A stretch of DNA of 64,000 nt, taken from assembly GCF_900100545.1 (NCBI RefSeq), contig NZ_FNDP01000001.1, positions 535,115 through 599,114 of the forward strand, written 5' to 3'. Positions 8,096-14,979 of the stretch are shown one piece after another. Source of the stretch: Pseudobutyrivibrio sp. 49 (lineage in GTDB: Bacteria; Bacillota; Clostridia; Lachnospirales; Lachnospiraceae). The number at the start of each line of letters is the position of its first letter. The stretch's first letter is position 1. A program made the translations under genes and the position numbers. The notes below the pieces were generated by a model. The model had not been told where the DNA came from. It was given only the letters and a program-made list of their open reading frames with translations, and searched no databases.

Positions 8096-9487
8096 ATGAG
8101 TATAAAAGATAAAAAATATTTAACTCCTAGATTTCATCTTTTTCCTATATCAGGCTGGCTTAATGACCCTAATGGTCTTTGCCAGCTTGATGGCGTACAT
8201 CATATATTTTTCCAGTATTCACCAGATGAGCCTAAGGGCGGTGAAAAGGACTGGGGACATTTCTCTACAAAGGATTTTATCAATTATGAATTCTCTGGAG
8301 TATTTATGAAGCCTGATATGCCAGAGGACGCAAGTGGTGTTTATTCAGGATGCGCTTACGTGGAAGATAATAAAATGTATATTTATTACACAGGTAACGT
8401 TAAGCATCCAGGAGATTATGACTATATCCTTGAAGGAAGAGAGAGTAATACAATTTTAGTAACTAGCGAGGACGGAATAGATGCTAGCGAAAAAAGAGTA
8501 TTACTGAGAAGTGAGGATTATCCAGATAATCTTACTCTTCATGTTCGAGACCCTAAGGTTTGGTATCAGGATGACTATTACTACATGACTCTTGGGGCAA
8601 GAAAAAAGAGTGATGAAGGATGCGTTATTTTATTTAAATCCAAGGATAAGATTAATTGGAAATTTAGTCATTTTATAGAGTTTGAAAAATTTGGTTATAT
8701 GTGGGAATGTCCTGACTTATTTTATGTAGATGGCAAACAGTTCTTGTCAGTATCTCCTCAGGGTTTGGAGGCGAAAGAGTATTCTTTCCAAAATATCTAC
8801 CAGGCTGGTTATTTTAATGCAAAAAAGGATTTATTGGCTGATGGCAAGGGCTTAGGCGAATTTACAGAATGGGATTATGGTTTTGATTTTTACGCTCCAC
8901 AGACATATGTAGACGAAAAGAAAAGAACCATCCTAATTGCCTGGATGGGTATGCCTGATGCGGAATATGGTCATGATATTTCAATAAAAGATGGATGGCA
9001 GCATATGTTGTCATTGCCAAGGGAATTAGTCTATGATAGCAATTCTGGGAAATTGCTTCAGCAGCCAATTGCTGAAATCATGGATTTAAGAGAAGAAAAA
9101 ATTGATATCAAAAACATTGCTGACATTGATTCATATGAATTAAATCTATCAGAGTTTGGACTGGACGACTTTTCTATTCAGTTTAACAAAGGTTTTGATG
9201 TTCAATACAATAAGCTTACAAATGACTTGGTATTCTCATTTAGTGATGAGATGCTAGGAAGCAATAGAACTAGCAGAAAGCTTAAGTTAGCTGACGGTGA
9301 GAAAATAGAAAACATGAAGATTTATGTAGATACATGTAGTATAGAAATCTTTATTAATGATGGTCTTTATACCTTCACTACAAAATGTTTTAAGCCTAAG
9401 GATGCCAAGAATTCAATTACTATAGACGGAAGCATTGATAATATAGAAGCCTATAGTCTTAATTCTTTTAATGTAGTACAAAGATAG
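8096..9487 (+). CDS. scrB: Sucrose-6-phosphate hydrolase, GH32
   Basis: This cytoplasmic glycoside hydrolase splits sucrose 6-phosphate delivered by the PTS into glucose 6-phosphate and fructose. The 463-residue protein shows the GH32 signatures: WLNDPNGL with nucleophile Asp24, RDPKV with the transition-state-stabilising Asp, and WECPD with the acid/base Glu. The beta-propeller occupies about residues 10-310 and a beta-sandwich the rest. There is no signal peptide, consistent with an intracellular phosphorylated substrate. It follows the transporter by 14 bases. No fructokinase gene is present next to it. A terminator follows. Confidence 0.94.
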   Translation: MSIKDKKYLTPRFHLFPISGWLNDPNGLCQLDGVHHIFFQYSPDEPKGGEKDWGHFSTKDFINYEFSGVFMKPDMPEDASGVYSGCAYVEDNKMYIYYTGNVKHPGDYDYILEGRESNTILVTSEDGIDASEKRVLLRSEDYPDNLTLHVRDPKVWYQDDYYYMTLGARKKSDEGCVILFKSKDKINWKFSHFIEFEKFGYMWECPDLFYVDGKQFLSVSPQGLEAKEYSFQNIYQAGYFNAKKDLLADGKGLGEFTEWDYGFDFYAPQTYVDEKKRTILIAWMGMPDAEYGHDISIKDGWQHMLSLPRELVYDSNSGKLLQQPIAEIMDLREEKIDIKNIADIDSYELNLSEFGLDDFSIQFNKGFDVQYNKLTNDLVFSFSDEMLGSNRTSRKLKLADGEKIENMKIYVDTCSIEIFINDGLYTFTTKCFKPKDAKNSITIDGSIDNIEAYSLNSFNVVQR

Positions 9488-9526
9488 TTTATCAATCTAT
9501 TTTAGTAGGTCTAGGATGACATGTAA

Positions 9527-9560
9527 AAGAGATGGGAAAAATATTCCCATCTCTTATTTT
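9527..9560. terminator. Terminator between scrB and metallophosphoesterase gene
   Basis: AAGAGATGGGAA (9527-9538) pairs perfectly with TTCCCATCTCTT (9544-9555), followed by ATTTT. It lies between two convergent genes and overlaps the stop of the minus-strand one, so it probably serves both. Confidence 0.82.
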
Positions 9561-10624
9561 ATATTTATTATTACGTATTCAGACCTAACACCAGTCTTAA
9601 ATTTTAGAGCCCAATCCGATATACCAGAGGTAACGATAAAATCAGTATTGTTAATATTCGTATATCCGTAGGTGAAATCATTGGCACCAACAAGCACTCC
9701 AATATGACGTATTGGAATCATCTGGCCTCCATGAGTATGTCCCGAGACAACTAAATCTGCTTTAGAGTTGGATTCTGCATTATAATCATTTGGTTCATGA
9801 TCCATAACAATTATGTATTTATCATCGGGGATGTCTAGAAGTAAATCAGCAATTGTCTTTCTGATATCTCCATTAAGATTTTTATCTAACCTTCCAACAA
9901 GATAAAAGTTATTATCTATAAGCTCATACTGGTCTGCTAATATGTGAATTCCATTTTCTAATAGACTTTTTTCTAAATCTTCTGCGGAAAAATCTCTATG
10001 ATTAAAATAGCCTTCATCGTGATTGCCATAGGAATACCAGACTCCGTATTTAAGGTTCATTTCACCTAAAGCCTTGCAAGCTTTTTCCATATCAAGCCTT
10101 TTTGTGCCATCATCTACAAAATCTCCAGCTATTAAAAAAATATCCGGATTTTGATTCTCTATAGTCTTTAAGTGTTTGGCAAAGCCATCGCCATCAAAGG
10201 TGGTGCCAATATGAGAATCTGCAATCATAGCGACTGTTATAGGCTCAATATTTTTAGTAGTAGATAGATTATAGTCTTTCTCCACAACAGAAACGCAAAG
10301 ATAGTAGCCTGTTCCAAGATACAGGATAGAAGTAAATATAGCTAGCCATCCCTGCCAATGAATTGAAGACGGCAGGTTATATTTTAGCTTTAGTATTTTA
10401 ACTAGTATTCCAAAAATCAGGAAGAATAGCGTAGTATAAATGCTTATTGTAAGAGAATTAATCCATCCTAACGTGAAGAAAAACAAGAGAAATAATGCTG
10501 CGATAATAATAAAAGCAACCAGCTTGTTTTTTATAAATGAAAATTTTGCTATTGAATTAATCATGTAGATGGAGCCTAGAATTGCTCCTAAGGCAGCACC
10601 TACAAACATTATTAACCAAATCAT
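9554..10624 (-). CDS. Membrane-anchored calcineurin-like metallophosphoesterase
   Basis: This 356-residue protein has four hydrophobic segments (about 1-24, 34-53, 55-75, 92-113) followed by a metallophosphoesterase domain. Metal-ligand motifs are complete: DSHIG (136-140), GDFVDDG (167-173), GNHDEG (200-205), a DHEP segment near 275, and GHTHGG (295-300). It resembles the YkuE/YaeI branch that acts on membrane-associated substrates, though the substrate here is unknown. A GAGGTG ribosome-binding site precedes the ATG. The neighbour on one side is the divergent flavodoxin gene and on the other the convergent sucrose operon. Confidence 0.9.
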   Translation of the reverse strand: MIWLIMFVGAALGAILGSIYMINSIAKFSFIKNKLVAFIIIAALFLLFFFTLGWINSLTISIYTTLFFLIFGILVKILKLKYNLPSSIHWQGWLAIFTSILYLGTGYYLCVSVVEKDYNLSTTKNIEPITVAMIADSHIGTTFDGDGFAKHLKTIENQNPDIFLIAGDFVDDGTKRLDMEKACKALGEMNLKYGVWYSYGNHDEGYFNHRDFSAEDLEKSLLENGIHILADQYELIDNNFYLVGRLDKNLNGDIRKTIADLLLDIPDDKYIIVMDHEPNDYNAESNSKADLVVSGHTHGGQMIPIRHIGVLVGANDFTYGYTNINNTDFIVTSGISDWALKFKTGVRSEYVIINIK

Positions 10625-10795
10625 ATATCTTTCACCTCAAAAGCTAAAAATACCTAGCCACTATAATACTATTAAAATGTGTCAAATTATTTATTGAGAA
10701 GACTATTTCCTATAGATTTATTTTCAAAATAAGGTAGAATATTAAACAGTGACATTAATTTGTAGCTTAATTGGGAAAGGTTGGAGGATAAAGTT

Positions 10796-11332
10796 ATGAA
10801 AGGTGTAGTAATTTATAAGTCAAAGTATGGTGCTACAAAGCGATATGCTCAGTGGATTGCGGAAGAGACAGGCTTTGATTGTATTGATGTTAAGCATGCA
10901 AAGATTGAAGATATAAAAGAGTATGATACAGTAGTTTTTGGTGGAGGTCTTTATGCTCAGGGAATTGCAGGATTGTCTTTTCTAAAGAAGCATATTGATG
11001 CACTCAAGGATAAGCAGTTATATGTCTTCTGCGATGGTGCATCACCTATTGAAGAAGGTGCTATTAGCTTCATATTTGATCAGAATATGAAGGATTATTT
11101 GAAGATGCTTCCGTTTTTCTATTTCCGTGGAGGATGGGATATGGATAATATGTCCTTTATGGATAGAAATCTTTGTAAAATGCTTCAAAAGTCTGTAGCA
11201 AAGAAAGATCCAAAGGATTATGAGGTTTGGGAAAAAGCTTTGATGGAAGCTGGTACCGATAAACATGACTGGACTGACAAATCTTATATTAAACCACTTA
11301 TTGAGGCTATTAATACAAGTTGTGTTTCCTAG
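10796..11332 (+). CDS. Flavodoxin-domain protein
   Basis: This is a 178-residue flavodoxin-like protein (flavodoxin_5 / protoporphyrinogen-oxidase HemG-like fold). The FMN phosphate loop is YKSKYGATKRYA near residues 7-18, and a VVFGGGLYAQG segment near 51-61 fits the second FMN loop. The ATG at 10796 is chosen because GGAGG lies 8 bases upstream; an in-frame TTG at 10781 overlaps that site. It probably carries electrons or reduces a partner. The next gene, 13 bases downstream, encodes a Cys-rich protein with U32-like features, suggesting a redox pair, which is inference. Confidence 0.85.
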   Translation: MKGVVIYKSKYGATKRYAQWIAEETGFDCIDVKHAKIEDIKEYDTVVFGGGLYAQGIAGLSFLKKHIDALKDKQLYVFCDGASPIEEGAISFIFDQNMKDYLKMLPFFYFRGGWDMDNMSFMDRNLCKMLQKSVAKKDPKDYEVWEKALMEAGTDKHDWTDKSYIKPLIEAINTSCVS

Positions 11333-11345
11333 AAAAATATTATGA

Positions 11346-12260
11346 ATGAATAGAGGTAGAGAGATTTTGAAATGTTATTATCACCTTCCGGGGTTGTTTG
11401 AGTTTTATGAACTTTATAAAGTCTTTCTTCCTCTTTTTTATAATCATAGAGAATATTTTTATGATTGGTGCGAAATTGGTTCTATCTATGGTGCCCCTGA
11501 TGATTGTATCTGGGGAGGTGGACGTGTTGGTTCTGGGGATGAAAGTCCAGAAGCAGTAGCTTCACTTATGAAAAAATTTGATATTTCATCACGATTGACC
11601 TTTAGCAATTCTCTTTTAAAAGAGGAACATCTTACAGATAGAAAGTGCAACTTGTTATGTAAGTTATTTGAGAATAATGGAACAAAGAAAAATGGCATTA
11701 TCGTATATTCGGATTTACTGCTTAATTACATAAAGAATAATTATACAAACTATTATTTTGTTTCAAGCACAACAAAGGTTATTACTGATTTCGAAGAGTT
11801 TAAGAATGAATTAAATTGCAAAGAGTATTCTTTTGTAGTTCCAGATTTTAGACTTAATAGAGAATTTGACAGCCTTAATTCATTGACACAGGAACAAAAA
11901 GATAAAGTGGAATTCTTGTGTAATGAATGTTGTTGGTTCAACTGTTATGATAGAAAAAACTGCTATGAAAATGTTAGTAGAAAAAGTCTTGGTGAAGCCT
12001 GTGAGGATCACATATGTGTTTCACCTACTGCATCTAATGGTTATAGATTTTCTGATGCCATGAACAATCCGGGATTCATTGGAAAAGAGGATATATTAAA
12101 TATCTATATGCCTAGCGGATTCTCGAATTTTAAAATTGAAGGCAGAGGCTTGGGTAGTGCAGTTATACTTGAATTTTTGTTATACTACATGACTAAACCA
12201 GAATATCAACTAAAAGTCAGAGAAGAAATATATTTGGATAGCATGCTGGATTTATTTTAA
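11346..12260 (+). CDS. Cys-rich protein with U32-like features
   Basis: The 304-residue protein is not confidently assigned. The first third has a GSIYGAPDDCIWGGGR segment. A dense Cys cluster follows at 192, 195, 196, 200 and 206, with Cys219 and Cys224 beyond it, and an FKIEGRGLGSA segment at 262-272. LKIEGR is a hallmark of U32 family proteins, which in RlhA, TrhP and UbiU/UbiV bind [4Fe-4S] clusters through four cysteines and take part in oxygen-independent hydroxylation. A distant U32 relation is inferred. The start is uncertain: ATG 11346 lacks a good spacer, whereas in-frame TTG 11367 follows an AGAGGTAGAGAG site. It lies 13 bases after the flavodoxin gene. Confidence 0.6.
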   Translation: MNRGREILKCYYHLPGLFEFYELYKVFLPLFYNHREYFYDWCEIGSIYGAPDDCIWGGGRVGSGDESPEAVASLMKKFDISSRLTFSNSLLKEEHLTDRKCNLLCKLFENNGTKKNGIIVYSDLLLNYIKNNYTNYYFVSSTTKVITDFEEFKNELNCKEYSFVVPDFRLNREFDSLNSLTQEQKDKVEFLCNECCWFNCYDRKNCYENVSRKSLGEACEDHICVSPTASNGYRFSDAMNNPGFIGKEDILNIYMPSGFSNFKIEGRGLGSAVILEFLLYYMTKPEYQLKVREEIYLDSMLDLF

Positions 12261-12266
12261 TAGGTG

Positions 12267-13256
12267 CTACCTTTTATAACGTATTTTATTTGTGATATTT
12301 GTAACAACAGATGCTGTTAATATTGTAATAATCAAAGCCATGATATACGTAAATACGATATTAACGATGCCATATCTTTCAATAATTTGAAGCATAACAA
12401 AATGATGCACCAAATAAAAAGCGAAAGATAATGAACTGAAGAATTTCAATACTTTAGCAGTTGTTTCACTGTATTTTATTGAAGAAAATAACACATATAA
12501 AACATAAAAAATTGCTATTCCAAGAAGATTTTTCCATGGAAGAACGTTCCCTATGAATGGTAGCTTTACAAACAATACTAAAAGAATAACTGCAATGGCA
12601 GAAATTATTTTCCACCAAACAGGCTTTAGTATTGTTGGATATTCCTGGAACATCATTCCAATCCAGAAAAGCATAATACCTGTAAAAATACTTGCATCGG
12701 CTGGAACAGTTGGCTGTATTCCTCGTATACATTCGGTAAAGTACAGAATCGCAATTACGATTGATGAAATCACAGGATATTTTTTTATAAGAATACGAAG
12801 TAGCAAATAAGCTATATATAAGAATATAATCATGGCGGTGAACCATTCACCAACACATGAGTAGGTTGGAACGTAGTAGTACTGAAGATAAGTATCTACT
12901 CCAAGAATAGATAAAGCAATTCTCCATATCTCCCCGCCCCATAGGTAATTATTTTTGTTAATACTAGTCAATAAATACACTATGATAAAACTAAGCCAAA
13001 GGGATGGATATATAGATAAAAATCGCTTTTTTAAATACGTAGATATATTAGTATTCTTACTTCCCATATGGATTAGATATCCAGAAAGAAGGAAAAAGAT
13101 GCTGGTACCCACACTTCCCCAACCACCATTTTTATATACGCAAAAAAAGGACTGGCTGGCACCAGCCTCCATACAAAAGTGGTAGTTAAATATCATAAGT
13201 ATTGCGAGAATACGAATTATATCAAATTGTGATTTACGGTTTGATTTTGTAGTCAT
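12267..13256 (-). CDS. Membrane acyltransferase, acyltransferase_3 family
   Basis: The 329-residue protein is highly hydrophobic with about ten membrane segments. It begins with the acyltransferase_3 signature RKSQFDIIRILAI followed by NYHF, then GTSIFFLLSGYLI and an RFLSIYPSLWLSF segment. This family (OafA/WecH-like) O-acetylates cell-surface sugars or other envelope molecules; the target is unknown. The ATG at 13256 is preferred because AGGTG lies just upstream; the in-frame GTG at 13265 is part of that ribosome-binding site. Its stop codon is only 6 bases from the convergent stop of the Cys-rich gene. Confidence 0.88.
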   Translation of the reverse strand: MTTKSNRKSQFDIIRILAILMIFNYHFCMEAGASQSFFCVYKNGGWGSVGTSIFFLLSGYLIHMGSKNTNISTYLKKRFLSIYPSLWLSFIIVYLLTSINKNNYLWGGEIWRIALSILGVDTYLQYYYVPTYSCVGEWFTAMIIFLYIAYLLLRILIKKYPVISSIVIAILYFTECIRGIQPTVPADASIFTGIMLFWIGMMFQEYPTILKPVWWKIISAIAVILLVLFVKLPFIGNVLPWKNLLGIAIFYVLYVLFSSIKYSETTAKVLKFFSSLSFAFYLVHHFVMLQIIERYGIVNIVFTYIMALIITILTASVVTNITNKIRYKR

Positions 13257-13328
13257 TAATTTCACCTCGTATTAGAGGGTACCATATAGTTTATTCATTT
13301 GTAAATGAAGGTTTCACGGAGAGATGTT

Positions 13329-14147
13329 ATGGGCGCGAAAATTACGGTTATAGTAGATAATATTTCAAATATGGGACTAGAAGGAGAATGGGGGTTATCT
13401 CTTTTGATAGAGTTTTCTGATAAGAAAATTTTACTAGATACAGGGGCTTCAAATTTATATTTGAGTAATCTTAAAAGCCTTGGTTTTGATGTGGCTGATA
13501 TTGATTATGGGGTTCTTAGTCATGCTCATTATGATCATGGAAATGGAATGCCTTCGTTCTTTAAAAATAATTCCAAGGCAAAATTCTATTTGCGTGAGGA
13601 GACTCTTGAAAATTGCTACCATAAGCGCAAGTTCTTTAGAGTCTATATCGGCATCCCAAAACACGTGCTAAGAGATTATCCTGATAGAATCGAAAAAGTG
13701 TCTGGAGACTATAAACTTATGGAGGGAGTCTATCTAGTCCCTCATAAGTCTGAAGGATTATCTTTGATAGGAAAAAGAGAGAAAATGTTTATAAAGGCAA
13801 ACCATAAATGGTTTCCTGATGACTTTGCTCATGAACAAAGTCTTGTTCTAGATACTAAAAAAGGTCTTGTGATTTTAAATTCTTGTTCCCATGGTGGAGT
13901 TGAAAATATTATAAATGAAGTGCAATCTACCTTTCCTGAAAAACGTATATACGGATATATAGGCGGCTTACATCTATTTAACAAGAGTGAAGAGGAAATC
14001 CTGTCAGTAGCAAATACTTTTAAGGAAAAGAATATTGAATATATATGCACAGGCCACTGCACCAAAAACAGGGCTTATGGAATATTAAAAAGTGAACTGG
14101 GAGACAAACTGGAACAACTGAAAGTTGGTCTTGAAATAAATATTTAA
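13329..14147 (+). CDS. Metallo-beta-lactamase-fold hydrolase, COG1237-like
   Basis: The 272-residue protein has the metal-binding HXHXDH motif at His65, His67, Asp69 and His70 (SHAHYDHGNG), then SCSHGGVENI, GGLHLF and TGHC segments that complete the site. This order resembles the COG1237 group, which includes archaeal beta-ribofuranosylaminobenzene phosphate synthase-like proteins; the bacterial members have no established role. ATG 13329 is chosen because GGAGAG precedes it closely; an in-frame ATG at 13305 has no visible ribosome-binding site. A LUD-domain gene follows after 18 bases and is probably co-transcribed. Confidence 0.88.
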   Translation: MGAKITVIVDNISNMGLEGEWGLSLLIEFSDKKILLDTGASNLYLSNLKSLGFDVADIDYGVLSHAHYDHGNGMPSFFKNNSKAKFYLREETLENCYHKRKFFRVYIGIPKHVLRDYPDRIEKVSGDYKLMEGVYLVPHKSEGLSLIGKREKMFIKANHKWFPDDFAHEQSLVLDTKKGLVILNSCSHGGVENIINEVQSTFPEKRIYGYIGGLHLFNKSEEEILSVANTFKEKNIEYICTGHCTKNRAYGILKSELGDKLEQLKVGLEINI

Positions 14148-14165
14148 TGTAGAAGGAGGATAAAA

Positions 14166-14795
14166 ATGGACGCTAATATTATTAAAAGAAATGAATTACT
14201 GGCACAGAAGGTTATTAAAGGACTAGAGTCTAGAAACATGAGTGGTTATTATGCTTCAAATAAAGAAGAAGCTTTAAAGAAAGCTTTAGAGCTAATTCCA
14301 GAGGGTTCTTCAATTTCTATGGGTGGAGCAATGTCAGCTCATGAAATCGGTCTTGTTGAAGCTTTAAAAGAAGGTGAATATCACTTTATCGATAGAGATG
14401 CTGCAACGGATAAAAGAGCAGCAATGCTTTCAACTTACGATGCTGATTATTTCCTCAGTAGTGCCAATGCAATTACAGAAGATGGAGTAATGATTAACAT
14501 CGATGGTAATGCAAACAGAGTCTCAGCAATAGCTCAGGGACCAAAGCATGTTATTTTCATTGTTGGAATGAATAAGGTGTGTCCAGATGTAGATTCTGCC
14601 ATAAAGAGGGCAAGAAATGTTGCGGCACCTATTAATGCACAGCGTTTTGGATTATCTACTCCTTGCGCTAAGACAGGTTCTTGTATGGACTGCAAGTCAC
14701 CAGATACAATTTGTTGTCAGTTCCTTATGACTCGCTATTCTCGTCATGAAGGCCGTATTCACGTGATTCTGGTTAACGACAATCTGGGATTTTAG
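14166..14795 (+). CDS. LUD-domain protein (LutC/YkgG-like)
   Basis: This 209-residue protein belongs to the LUD (lactate utilization) domain family, formerly DUF162. Typical segments are GSSISMGGAMSAHEIGL in the N-terminal half and GNRVSAI-like and VGMNKV stretches later, followed by a Cys-rich tail region (CAKTGSCMDC ... CC). Family members include LutC subunits of lactate oxidation, but the lutA and lutB partners are not present here, so a role in lactate use is not supported. An AGAAGGAGG ribosome-binding site precedes the ATG. It follows the metallo-beta-lactamase-fold gene. Confidence 0.85.
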   Translation: MDANIIKRNELLAQKVIKGLESRNMSGYYASNKEEALKKALELIPEGSSISMGGAMSAHEIGLVEALKEGEYHFIDRDAATDKRAAMLSTYDADYFLSSANAITEDGVMINIDGNANRVSAIAQGPKHVIFIVGMNKVCPDVDSAIKRARNVAAPINAQRFGLSTPCAKTGSCMDCKSPDTICCQFLMTRYSRHEGRIHVILVNDNLGF

Positions 14796-14843
14796 TGAAA
14801 TGTGTCTGAATTGTTAAACTTTATTTTGTGTTTTGTGAACCTA

Positions 14844-14872
14844 TTGACTACTAGATAGTGTGGTGGTAGTAT
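14844..14872 (+). promoter_or_regulatory. Candidate nrdDG promoter
   Basis: TTGACT (14844-14849) and TAGTAT (14867-14872) are separated by 17 bases. The -10 is imperfect. The first NrdR-like repeat lies over the spacer between the two boxes, which is where a repressor would be expected. Confidence 0.55.
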
Positions 14873-14927
14873 AAAACCATCAACACAATATCTAGTAGTT
14901 TTTGTTTTGAATCAACTAGATATTGAC
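14847..14927. promoter_or_regulatory. Three NrdR-like repeats upstream of nrdD
   Basis: Three related sites are seen: ACTACTAGATAGTGTG (14847-14862), ACACAATATCTAGTAG (14883-14898, inverted relative to the first) and TCAACTAGATATTGAC (14912-14927). The second resembles the known NrdR box ACACWATATATWGTGT. The CAATATCTAG and CTAGATATTG cores of sites two and three start 30 bases apart, near three helical turns. The first and second also form an inverted repeat able to fold as a hairpin in RNA. NrdR control of ribonucleotide reductase genes is established in bacteria; its use here is inferred. Confidence 0.6.
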
Positions 14928-14979
14928 AGAAAATTCTAAAATTATTAGCAGTTTTTTAATAAATTTCCGGAGGTTAGGT

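Noticed and set aside
10625-10795. Promoter pair in the divergent gap between the phosphoesterase and flavodoxin genes
   Set aside because: Only isolated -10-like boxes (for example TAGAAT) were found; none had a -35 at suitable spacing.
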